From Luzula sylvatica (taxonomy: Eukaryota; Streptophyta; Magnoliopsida; Poales; Juncaceae), in the NCBI GenBank assembly GCA_946800325.1, contig OX326958.1, positions 3,606,001-3,670,000 on the forward strand: 64,000 bases of DNA, written 5' to 3'. The position numbers were made by a program, and so were the translations under genes. Positions 1-12,515 of this stretch are shown here, piece after piece. The notes beneath the pieces are model-generated. The model was not told where the DNA came from and searched no databases. It saw only the letters and a program-made list of their open reading frames with translations. The stretch's first letter is position 1. The number at the start of each line of letters is the position of its first letter.

Positions 1-3000
1 ACTGAAGTCTAACATCTTCAAAAAATTCAATTAAAATATTTTTTAAAAAATATTAAAATTGAATTGTAACACAAGCAAAATACTCAATTTTCATGTTGTA
101 CTCAAAATACTCCGTAATTGAAGACTAACACAAACAAATTTCAATTTTTTCAAAGATTTCTTAAAAATGCAAAAACTGAAGTCTAACACATTGAAAAAAT
201 TGAATTAGGATATTTTTTTTTAAAATTGAAGTGTAACACAAGCAAAATACTCAATTTTCATGTTGTACTCAAAATACTCCGTAAATGAAGGCTAACACAG
301 ACAAATTTCAATTTTTTCAAAGATTTCTTAAAATTGCAAAAATTGAAATCTAACACCTTCAAAAAATTCACTTATGCTATTTTTTTTTTAAAAATTAAAA
401 TTCAATTGTAACACAAGCAAAATACTCAATTTTCATTTCGTACGTAAATTACTCCGTAATTGAAGACTAACAAACACAAATTCCAATTTTTTAAAACATT
501 TCTTTAAAATTAAAAAACTGAAGTTTAACACCTTCAAAAAATTTAATTAAGATATTTTTAAAAAATATGTTAAAATTGAAGTGTGACACAAGCAAAATAC
601 TCAATTTTCAAGTGGTACTCAAAATACTCCGTAATTGTAGACTAACGCACCCAAATTTCATTTTTTTCAAAAATTTCTTGAAAATGCTAAAACTGAAATC
701 TAACATTTTCAAAAAATTCAATTAAGATATTTTTTAAAAAATATTAAAATTGAAGTGTAACACAAGCAAAATACTCAATTATCATGTTGTACACAAAATA
801 CACCGTAATTGAAGACTAACACACAAAAATTCCAATTTTTTCAAAGATTCCTTAACAATGCAAAAACTGAAATCTAACACCTTCAAAAAATTCACTTATG
901 CTATTTTTTTTATAAATTTAAAATTGAAGTGTAACACAAGCAAAATACTCAATTTTCATGTTGTACTCAAAATATTCCGTAATTGAAGACTAACACACAC
1001 AAATTTCAATTTTTTCAAAAATTTCTTAAAAATGCTAAAACTGAAGTCTAACATCTTCAAAAAATTGAATTAAGATATTTTTTAGAAATATGTTAAAATT
1101 GATGGGTAACACAAGCAAAATACTCAATTTTCCTGTGGTACTCAAAATACTCCGTAATTGAACACTATCACGCACAAATTTCAATTTTTTCAAAAATTTC
1201 TTAAAAATGCTAAAACTGAAGTTTAGCATGTTCAAAAATTTAAATTAAGATATTTTTTAAAAAATGTAAAAATTGAAGTGTGACACAAGCAAAATATTCT
1301 ATTTTCATGTTGTACTCAAAATAATCTATAATTGAAGACTAACACACACAAATTTCAATTTTTTCAAAAATTTCTTAAAAATGCTAAAACTGAAGTCTAA
1401 CATCTTCAAAAAATTCAATTAAGATATTTTTTAAAAAATATTAAAATTGAATTGTAACACAAGCAAAATACTCAATTTTCATGTTGTACTCAAAATACTC
1501 CGTAATTGAAGACTAACACAAACAAATTTCAATTTTTTCAAAGATTTCTGAAAAATGCAAAAACTGAAGTCTAACACGTTGAAAAAATTGAATTAGGATA
1601 TTTTTTTTAAAATTGAAGTGTATCACAAGCAAAATACTCGATTTTCATGTTGTACTCAAAATACTACGTAAATGAAGGCTAACACAGACAAATTTCAATT
1701 TTTTCAAAGATTTCTTAAAATTGCAAAAATTCAAATCTAACACCTTCAAAAAATTCACTTATGCTATTTTTTTAAAAAAAATTAAAATTGAATTGTAACA
1801 CAAGCAAAATACTCAATTTTCATTTCGTACGTAAATTACTCCGTAATTGAAGACTAACACACACAAATTCCAATTTTTTCAAAGATTCCTTAACAATGCA
1901 AAAACTGAAATCTAACACCTTCAAAAAATTCACTTATGCTATTTTTTTTAAAAATTTAAAATTGAAGTGTAACACAAGCAAAATACTCAATTTTCATGTT
2001 GTACTCAAAATATTCCGTAATTGAAGACTAACACACACAAATTTCAATTTTTTCAAAACTTTCTTAAAAATGCTAAAACTGAGGTCTAACATCTTCAAAA
2101 AATTGAATTAAGATATTTTTTAAAAATATGTTAAAATTGAATTGTAACACAAGCAAAATACTCAATTTTCATGTGGTACTCAGAATACTCCGTAATTGAA
2201 GACTATCACACACAAATTTCAATTTTTTCAAAAATTTCTTAAAAATGCTAAAACTGAAGTTTAGCATCTTCAAAAATTTAAATTAAGATATTTTTTAAAA
2301 AATGTAAAAATTGAAGTGTGACACAAGCAAAATATTATATTTTCATGTTGTACTCAAAATAATCCGTAATCGAAGACTAACAGACACAAATTTAAATTTT
2401 TTCAAAAATTTCTTAAAAATGCTAAAATTGAAGTCTAACATCTCCAAAAAATTCAATTAAGTATTTTTTAAAAAATGTTAAAATTGAAGTGTAACACCAG
2501 CAAAATACTCAATTTTCATGTTGTACTCAAAATACTCCGTAATTGAAGACTAACACACACAAATTTCAATTTTTTTCAAAGATTTTTAAAAAATACAAAA
2601 ACTGAATTCTAACATCTTCAAAAAATTCATTTATGCTATTTTTTTTTTAAAATTTAAAATTGAAGTGTAACACAAGCAAAATACTCAATTTTTATTTCGA
2701 ACTCAAATTACTCCGTAATTGAAGACTAACACACACAAATTTCAATTTTTTCAATCATTTCTTAAAAATAAAAAAACTGAAGTCTAACACCTTCAAAAAA
2801 TTGAATTAAGATATTTTTTAAAAATATGTTAAAATTGAAGTGTGACACAAGAAAAATACTCAATTTTCATGTTGTACTCAAAATACTCCGTAATTGAAGA
2901 CCAACACTCAAAAATTTCAATTTTTTCAATGATTTATTAAAAATGCAAAAACTGAAATCTAACACCTTCAAAAAATTCTCTTTTGCTATTTTTTTTAAAA

Positions 3001-4169
3001 ATATTAAAATTGAAGTGTAACACATGCAAAATACACAATTTTCATGTTGTACTCAAAATACTCCGTAATTGAAGATAAACACACACAAATTTCAATTTTT
3101 TCAAAGATTTATTAAAAATGCCAAAACTGAAATCTAACACATTCAAAAAAATCTCTTGTGCTATTTTTTTTTTTAAATTCAAAATTGAAGTGTAGCACAA
3201 GAAAAAAACTCAATTTTCATGTGGTACTCAAAATACTCCGTAATTGAAGACTAACACACACAAATTTCAATTTTTTGAAAGATTTCTTAAAAATGCAAAA
3301 ACTGAAATCTAACACCTTCAAAAAATTCACTTATGCTATTTTTTTTTTAAATTTAAAATTGAAGTGTAACACAAGCAAAATACTCAATTTTCATGTTGTA
3401 GTCAAAATACTCCGTAATTGAAGACTAACATACACAAATTTCATTTTTTTCAAAAATTTCTTAAAAATGATAAAACCGAAGTCTAACATATTCAAAAAAT
3501 TCAATTAAGATATTTTTTTAAAAATATTAAAATTGATGTGTAACACAAGCAAAATACTCAATTTTCATGTTGTACTCAAAATACTCCGTAATTGAAGACT
3601 AACACACACAAATTTCAATTTGTTCAAAGATTTATTAAAAATGCAAAATCTGAAATCTAAGACCTTCAAAAAATTCTCTTATGCTATTTTTTTTTTAAAT
3701 TCAAAATTGAAGTGTAACACAAGCAAAATACTCAATTTTCATGTTGTACTGAAAATACTCCTTAAGTAAAGACTAACACACACAAATTTCAATTTTTTCA
3801 AAATTTTTTGAAAGATGCTAAAACTGAAGTCTAGCATCTTCAAAAAATTCAATTAAGATATTTTTTAAAAATGTCAAAATTGAAGTGTAACACAAGCAAA
3901 ATACTCAATTTTCATGTTGTACTCAAAATACTCCGTAATTGAAGACTAACACACACAAATTTCAATTGTTTCAAAAATTTCTTAAAAATACTAAAACTGA
4001 AGTCTAACATCTTCAAAAAATTCAATTAAAATATTTTTTAAAAAATATTAAAATTGAATTGTAACACAAGCAAAATACTCAATTTTCATGTTGTACTCAA
4101 AATACTCCGTAATTGAAGACTAACACAAACAAATTTCAATTTTTTCAAAGATTTCTTAAAAATACTAAA
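1..4169. repeat. HOR-A copy 1 (about 24 monomers, 4,169 bp)
   Basis: The phase is set by the window start. Position 1 is equivalent to 4170 and to 7299, so one full period is 4,169 bp, or 24 monomers averaging 173.7 bp. The copy mixes long and short monomers, including a 166-bp one starting at 176. It includes the TTATGCTATT T-run variants and a TTTCGTACGTAAATTACTCC variant near 436. The sequence 1145-4273 is repeated almost exactly at offset 3,129. Confidence 0.8.
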
Positions 4170-7100
4170 ACTGAAGTCTAACATCTTCAAAAAATTCAAT
4201 TAAAATATTTTTTAAAAAATATTAAAATTGAATTGTAACACAAGCAAAATACTCAATTTTCATGTTGTACTCAAAATACTCCGTAATTGAACACTATCAC
4301 GCACAAATTTCAATTTTTTCAAAAATTTCTTAAAAATTCTAAAACTGAAGTTTAGCATGTTCAAAAATTTAAATTAAGATATTTTTTAAAAAATGTAAAA
4401 ATTGAAGTGTGACACAAGCAAAATATTCTATTTTCATGTTGTACTCAAAATAATCTATAATTGAAGACTAACACACACAAATTTCAATTTTTTCAAAAAT
4501 TTCTTAAAAATGCTAAAACTGAAGTCTAACATCTTCAAAAAATTCAATTAAGATATTTTTTAAAAAATATTAAAATTGAATTGTAACACAAGCAAAATAC
4601 TCAATTTTCATGTTGTACTCAAAATACTCCGTAATTGAAGACTAACACAAACAAATTTCAATTTTTTCAAAGATTTCTGAAAAATGCAAAAACTGAAGTC
4701 TAACACGTTGAAAAAATTGAATTAGGATATTTTTTTTAAAATTGAAGTGTATCACAAGCAAAATACTCGATTTTCATGTTGTACTCAAAATACTACGTAA
4801 ATGAAGGCTAACACAGACAAATTTCAATTTTTTCAAAGATTTCTTAAAATTGCAAAAATTCAAATCTAACACCTTCAAAAAATTCACTTATGCTATTTTT
4901 TTAAAAAAAATTAAAATTGAATTGTAACACAAGCAAAATACTCAATTTTCATTTCGTACGTAAATTACTCCGTAATTGAAGACTAACACACACAAATTCC
5001 AATTTTTTCAAAGATTCCTTAACAATGCAAAAACTGAAATCTAACACCTTCAAAAAATTCACTTATGCTATTTTTTTTAAAAATTTAAAATTGAAGTGTA
5101 ACACAAGCAAAATACTCAATTTTCATGTTGTACTCAAAATATTCCGTAATTGAAGACTAACACACACAAATTTCAATTTTTTCAAAACTTTCTTAAAAAT
5201 GCTAAAACTGAGGTCTAACATCTTCAAAAAATTGAATTAAGATATTTTTTAAAAATATGTTAAAATTGAATTGTAACACAAGCAAAATACTCAATTTTCA
5301 TGTGGTACTCAGAATACTCCGTAATTGAAGACTATCACACACAAATTTCAATTTTTTCAAAAATTTCTTAAAAATGCTAAAACTGAAGTTTAGCATCTTC
5401 AAAAATTTAAATTAAGATATTTTTTAAAAAATGTAAAAATTGAAGTGTGACACAAGCAAAATATTATATTTTCATGTTGTACTCAAAATAATCCGTAATC
5501 GAAGACTAACAGACACAAATTTAAATTTTTTCAAAAATTTCTTAAAAATGCTAAAATTGAAGTCTAACATCTCCAAAAAATTCAATTAAGTATTTTTTAA
5601 AAAATGTTAAAATTGAAGTGTAACACCAGCAAAATACTCAATTTTCATGTTGTACTCAAAATACTCCGTAATTGAAGACTAACACACACAAATTTCAATT
5701 TTTTTCAAAGATTTTTAAAAAATACAAAAACTGAATTCTAACATCTTCAAAAAATTCATTTATGCTATTTTTTTTTTAAAATTTAAAATTGAAGTGTAAC
5801 ACAAGCAAAATACTCAATTTTTATTTCGAACTCAAATTACTCCGTAATTGAAGACTAACACACACAAATTTCAATTTTTTCAATCATTTCTTAAAAATAA
5901 AAAAACTGAAGTCTAACACCTTCAAAAAATTGAATTAAGATATTTTTTAAAAATATGTTAAAATTGAAGTGTGACACAAGAAAAATACTCAATTTTCATG
6001 TTGTACTCAAAATACTCCGTAATTGAAGACCAACACTCAAAAATTTCAATTTTTTCAATGATTTATTAAAAATGCAAAAACTGAAATCTAACACCTTCAA
6101 AAAATTCTCTTTTGCTATTTTTTTTAAAAATATTAAAATTGAAGTGTAACACATGCAAAATACACAATTTTCATGTTGTACTCAAAATACTCCGTAATTG
6201 AAGATAAACACACACAAATTTCAATTTTTTCAAAGATTTATTAAAAATGCCAAAACTGAAATCTAACACATTCAAAAAAATCTCTTGTGCTATTTTTTTT
6301 TTTAAATTCAAAATTGAAGTGTAGCACAAGAAAAAAACTCAATTTTCATGTGGTACTCAAAATACTCCGTAATTGAAGACTAACACACACAAATTTCAAT
6401 TTTTTGAAAGATTTCTTAAAAATGCAAAAACTGAAATCTAACACCTTCAAAAAATTCACTTATGCTATTTTTTTTTTAAATTTAAAATTGAAGTGTAACA
6501 CAAGCAAAATACTCAATTTTCATGTTGTAGTCAAAATACTCCGTAATTGAAGACTAACATACACAAATTTCATTTTTTTCAAAAATTTCTTAAAAATGAT
6601 AAAACCGAAGTCTAACATATTCAAAAAATTCAATTAAGATATTTTTTTAAAAATATTAAAATTGATGTGTAACACAAGCAAAATACTCAATTTTCATGTT
6701 GTACTCAAAATACTCCGTAATTGAAGACTAACACACACAAATTTCAATTTGTTCAAAGATTTATTAAAAATGCAAAATCTGAAATCTAAGACCTTCAAAA
6801 AATTCTCTTATGCTATTTTTTTTTTAAATTCAAAATTGAAGTGTAACACAAGCAAAATACTCAATTTTCATGTTGTACTGAAAATACTCCTTAAGTAAAG
6901 ACTAACACACACAAATTTCAATTTTTTCAAAATTTTTTGAAAGATGCTAAAACTGAAGTCTAGCATCTTCAAAAAATTCAATTAAGATATTTTTTAAAAA
7001 TGTCAAAATTGAAGTGTAACACAAGCAAAATACTCAATTTTCATGTTGTACTCAAAATACTCCGTAATTGAAGACTAACACACACAAATTTCAATTGTTT

Positions 7101-7298
7101 CAAAAATTTCTTAAAAATACTAAAACTGAAGTCTAACATCTTCAAAAAATTCAATTAAAATATTTTTTAAAAAATACTAAAATTGAATTGTAACACAAGC
7201 AAAATACTCAATTTTCATGTTGTACTCAAAATACTCCGTAATTGAAGACTAACACAAACAAATTTCAATTTTTTCAAAGATTTCTTAAAAATACTAAA
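4170..7298. repeat. HOR-A copy 2, deleted by 6 monomers (3,129 bp)
   Basis: This copy starts like position 1 for about 104 bp. Within the shared stretch at about 4268-4290 it switches to the sequence found after about 1145 in copy 1, losing about 1,040 bp (6 monomers). From there to its end it matches copy 1 at a constant offset of 3,129 bp. The only differences I noticed are single bases such as G1209 versus T4338 and, at the end, T4048 versus C7177. The junction keeps the monomer register, as expected from unequal exchange. Confidence 0.8.
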
Positions 7299-8690
7299 AC
7301 TGAAGTCTAACATCTTCAAAAAATTCAATTAAAATATTTTTTAAAAAATATTAAAATTGAATTGTAACACAAGCAAAATACTCAATTTTCATGTTGTACT
7401 CAAAATACTCCGTAATTAAAGACTAACACAAACAAATTTCAATTTTTTCAAAGATTTCTTAAAAATGCAAAAACTGAAGTCTAACACATTGAAAAAATTG
7501 AATTAGGATATTTTTTTTAAAAATTGAAGTGTAACACAAGCAAAATACTCAATTTTCATGTTGTACTCAAAATACTCCGTAAATGAAGGCTAACACAGAC
7601 AAATTTCAATTTTTTCAAAGATTTCTAAAAATTGCAAAAATTGAAATCTAACACCTTCAAAAAATTCACTTATGCTATTTTTATTTAAAAAATTAAAATT
7701 CAATTGTAACACAAGCAAAATACTCAATTTTCATTTCGTACGTAAATTACTCCGTAATTGAAGACTAACAAACACAAATTCCAATTTTTTCAAACATTTC
7801 TTTAAAATTAAAAAACTGAAGTTTAACACCTTCAAAAAATTTAATTAAGATATTTTTAAAAAATATGTTAAAATTGAAGTGTGACACAAGCAAAATACTC
7901 AATTTTCAAGTGGTACTGAAAATACTCCGTAATTGTAGACTAACGCACCCAAATTTCATTTTTTTCAAAAATTTCTTGAAAATGCTAAAACTGAAATCTA
8001 ACATTTTCAAAAAATTCAATTAAGATATTTTTTAAAAAATAATAAAATTGAAGTGTAACACAAGCAAAATACTCAATTATCATGTTGTACACAAAATACA
8101 CCGTAATTGAAGACTAACACACAAAAATTCCAATTTTTTCAAAGATTCCTTAACAATGCAAAAACTGAAATCTAACACCTTCAAAAAATTCACTTATGCT
8201 ATTTTTTTTATAAATTTAAAATTGAAGTGTAACACAAGCAAAATACTCAATTTTCATGTTGTACTCAAAATATTCCGTAATTGAAGAATAACACACACAA
8301 ATTTCAATTTTTTCAAAAATTTCTTAAAAATGCTAAAACTGAAGTCTAACATCTTCAAAAAATTGAATTAAGATATTTTTTAAAAATATGTTAAAATTGA
8401 TGGGTAACACAAGCAAAATACTCAATTTTCCTGTGGTACTCAAAACACTCCGTAATTGAACACTATCACGCACAAATTTCAATTTTTTCAAAAATTTCTT
8501 AAAAATGCTAAAACTGAAGTTTAGCATGTTCAAAAATTTAAATTAAGATATTTTTTAAAAAATGTAAAAATTGAAGTGTGACACAAGCAAAATATTCTAT
8601 TTTCATGTTGTACTCAAAATAATCTATAATTGAAGACTAACACACACAAATTTCAATTTTTTCAAAAATTTCTTAAAAATGCTAAAACTG
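7299..8690. repeat. HOR-A copy 3, partial (about 1,392 bp)
   Basis: This copy matches positions 1-1392 at offset 7,298, including a distinctive short monomer at 7474 onward (equivalent to 176) and the TTTCGTACGTAAATTACTCC variant. Near 8690 it leaves copy 1 and enters a monomer with CATCTCCAAAAAATTC, which in copy 1 lies about 6 monomers further on. Scattered single-base changes separate it from copy 1. Confidence 0.75.
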
Positions 8691-9076
8691 AAGTCTAACA
8701 TCTCCAAAAAATTCAATTAAGTATTTTTTTTAAAATGTTAAAATTGAAGTGTAACACAAGCAAAATACTCAATTTGCATGTTGTACACAAAATACACCGT
8801 AATTGAAGACTAACACACAAAAATTCCAATTTTTTCAAAGATTCCTTAACAATGCAAAAACAGAAATCTAACACCTTCAAAAAATTCACTTATGCTATTT
8901 TTTTTATAAATTTAAAATTGAAGTGTAACACAAGCAAAATACTCAATTTTCATGTTGTACTCAATATATTCCGTAATTGAAGACTAACACACACAAATTT
9001 CAATTTTTTCAAAAATTTCTTAAAAATGCTAAAACTGAAGTCTAACATCTTCAAAAAATTGAATTAAGATATTTTT
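8691..9076. repeat. Mosaic segment with a 4-monomer duplication
   Basis: After a single monomer of the CATCTCC type, the sequence from about 8781 repeats 8085-8380 at an offset of 696 bp, four monomers. Shared diagnostic bases include TTGTACACAAAATACACCG and ACACAAAAATTCCAATTTT. The segment joins HOR-A to the next domain and looks like two superimposed exchange events. Confidence 0.7.
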
Positions 9077-12000
9077 TATAAATATGTTAAAATTGAAGTG
9101 TAACACAAGAAAAATACTCAATTTTCATGTGGTACTCAAAATACTCCGTAATTGAAGACTAACACACACAAATATCTATTTTTTCAAAAATTTCTTAAAA
9201 ATGCTAAAACTGAAGTCTAACATCTTCAAAAAATTCAATTGAGATATTTTTTAAAAAATGTTAAAATTGAAGTGTAACACAAGCAAAATAATCAATTTTC
9301 ATGTTGTACTCAAAATACTCCGTAATTGAAGACTAACACACACAAATTTCAATTTTTTCAAAAATTTCTAAAAAATGCTAAAACTGAAGTCTAACCTCTT
9401 CAAAAAATTCAATTAAGATATTTTTTAAAACATGTTAAAATTGAAGTGTAACACAAGGAAAATACTAAATTTTCAATTCGTACTAAAAATACTCCGTAAT
9501 TGAAGACTAACACACACAAATTTCAATTTTTTCAAAAATTTCTAAAAAATGCTAAAACTGAAGTCTAACCTCTTCAAAAAATTCAATTGAGATATTTTTT
9601 AAAAAATGTTAAAATTGAAGTGTAACACAAGCAAAATAATCAATTTTCATGTTGTACTCAAAATACTCCGTAATTGAAGACTAACACACACAAATTTCAA
9701 TTTTTTCAAAAATTTCTTAAAAAAGCTAAAACAGAAGTCTAACATCTTCAAAAAATTCAATTGAGATATTTTTAAAAAATGTTAAAATGGAAGTGTAACA
9801 CAAGCAAAGTACTCAATTTTCATGTTGTACTCAAAATACTCCGTAATTGAAGACTATCATACACAAATTTCAATTTTTTCAAAACTTTCTTAGAAATGCT
9901 AAAACTGAAGTCTAGCAGCATCTTCAAAAAATTCAATTAAGACATTTTTTAAAATATGTTAAATTGAAGTGTAACACAAGAAAAATACTCAAGTTTCATG
10001 TTGTACTCAAAATACTCCGTAATTGAAGACTAACACACACAAATTTCAATTTTTTCAAAAATTTCTTAAAAATGCTAAAACTGAAGTCTAACCTCTTCAA
10101 AAAATTCAATTAAGATTTTTTTTAAAAATATTAAAATTGAAGTGTAACACAAGCAAAGTACTCAATTTTCATGTTGTACTCAAAATACTCCGTAATTGAA
10201 GACTAACACACACAAATTTCAATTTTTTCAAAAATTTCTTAAAAATGCTAAAAAGGAAGTCTAGCATCTTCAAAAAATTCAATTAAGATATTTTTCAAAA
10301 AATGTTAAAATTTAAGTGTAACACAAGCAAAATACTCAATTTTCATGTTGTACTCAAAATACTCCGTAATTGAAGACTAACACACACAAAGTTCAATTGT
10401 TTCAAAAATTTCTTAAAAATGCAAAATCTGAAGTCTAACATCTTCAAAAAATTCAATTAAGATATTTTTTAAAACATGTTAAAATTGAACTGTAACACTA
10501 GGAAAATACTCAATTTTCAATTCGTACTAAAAATACTCCGTAATTGAAGACTAACACACACAAATTTCAATTTTTTCAAAAATGTCTTAAAAATGATAAT
10601 ACTCAAGTCTAACATCTTCAAAAAATTCAATTGAGATATTTTTTAAAAAATGTTAAAATTGAAGTGTAACACTAGCAAAATACTCAATTTTCATGTTGTA
10701 CTCAAAATACTCCGTAATTGAAGACTAACACACAAAAATTTTAATTTTTTCAAAAATTTCTTAAAAATGCTAAATCAGAAGTCTAGCATCTTCAAAAAAT
10801 TCAATTAAAATATTTTTTAAAAAATGTTAAAATTGAAGTGTAACACTAGCAAAATACTCAATTTTCATGTTGTACTCAAAATACTCCGTAATTGAAGACT
10901 AACACACACAAATTTCAATTGTTTCAAACATTTCTTAGAAATGCAAAATCTGAAGTCTAACATCTTCAAAAAATTAAATTAAGATATTTTTTAAAAAATA
11001 TTAAAATTGAAGTGTAACACAAGCAAAATATTCAATTTTCATGTTGTACTCAAAATACTCCGTAATTGAAGACTAACACACACAAATTTCAATTTTTTCA
11101 AAAATTTCTTAAAAATGCTAAAACTGAAGTCTAGCATCTTCAAAAAATTCAATTAAGATATTTTTCAAAAAATGTTAAAATTGAAGTGTAACACAAGCAA
11201 AATACTCAATTTTCATGTTGTACTCAAAATACTCCGTAATTGAAGACTAACACACACAAAGTTCAATTGTTTCAAAAATTTCTCAAAAATGCAAAATCTG
11301 AAGTCTAACATCTTCAAAAAATTCAATTAAGATATTTTTTTAAAAATATTAAAATTGAAGTGTGACACAAGCAAAATACTCAATTTTCATGTGGTACTCA
11401 GAATACTCCGTAATTGAAGACCAGCACTCAAAAATTTCAATTTTTTCAATGATTTATTAAAAATGCAAAAACTGAAATCTAACACCTTCAAAAAATTCTC
11501 TTTTGCTATTTTTTTTTAAAATATTAAAAATGAAGTGTAACACATGCAAAATACACAATTTTCATGTTGTACTCAAAATACTCCGTAATTGAAGATAAAC
11601 ACACACAAATTTCAATTTTTTCAAAGATTTATTAAAAATGGAAAAACTGAAATCTAACACATTCAAAAAATTCTCTTATGCTATTTTTTTTTTTAAATTC
11701 AAAATTGAAGTGTAGCACAAGAAAAATACTCAATTTTCATGTGGTACTCAAAATACTCCGTAATTGAAGACTAACACACACAAATTTCAATTATTTCAAA
11801 GATTTCTTAAAAATGCAAAAACTGAAATCTAACACCTTCAAAAAATTCACTTATGCTATTTTTTTTTTAAATTTAAAATTGAAGTGTAACACAAGAAAAA
11901 TACTCAATTTTCATGTTGTAGTCAAAATACTCCGTAATTGAAGACTAACACACACAAATTTCAATTTTTTCAAAAATTTCTTAAAAATGATAAAACCGAA

Positions 12001-12515
12001 GTCTAACATATTCAAAAAATTCAATTAAGATATTTTTAAAAAATATTAAAATTGATGTGTAACACAAACAAAATACTCAATTTTCATGTTGTACTCAAAA
12101 TACTCCGTAATTGAAGACTAACACACACAAATTTCAATTTGTTCAAAGATTTATTAAAAATGCAAAAACTGAAATCTAAGACCTTCAAAAAATTCTCTTA
12201 TGCTATTTTTTTTAAAAATTCAAAATTGAAGTGTAACACAAGCAAAATACTCAATTTTCATGTTGTACTCAAAATACTCCGTAATTGAAGACTAACACAC
12301 ACAAATTTCAATTTTTTCGTAATTTTTTGAAAAATGCTAAAACTGAAGTCTAGCATCTTCAAAAAATTGAATTAAGATATTTTTTTTAAAATGTCCAAAT
12401 TGAAGTGTATCACAAGCAAAATACTCAATTTTAATGTTGTACTCAAAATACTCTGTAATCGAAGACTAACACACACAAATTTCAATTGTTTCAAAAATTT
12501 CTTAAAAATGCTAAA
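9077..12515. repeat. Partial older copy of HOR-B
   Basis: This stretch follows the same order of variant monomers as about 17.6-21.2 kb. For example, the CCAGCA variant at 11421 aligns with 20124 at an offset of 8,703 bp (50 monomers), and GATAATACTC at 10595 with 19125 at 8,530 bp (about 49 monomers). The differing offsets show that one monomer was gained or lost between them. It also holds a unique 3-base duplication, TCTAGCAGCATC, near 9911. Confidence 0.65.

Noticed and set aside
1035..1235. 66-codon reverse-strand open reading frame, repeated at 8333-8533
   Set aside because: It lies wholly inside satellite monomers and exists because a few variants removed recurring stops. The second copy is there only because HOR-A is duplicated. 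Composition is that of AT-rich repeat (F, L, K, N, I), with no domain or start context.
4170..7298. Assembly error as the explanation of the 3.1-kb duplication
   Set aside because: Not excluded, but similar in-register duplications of several different sizes with private base changes occur throughout, which favours real biology. Read-level data would decide.
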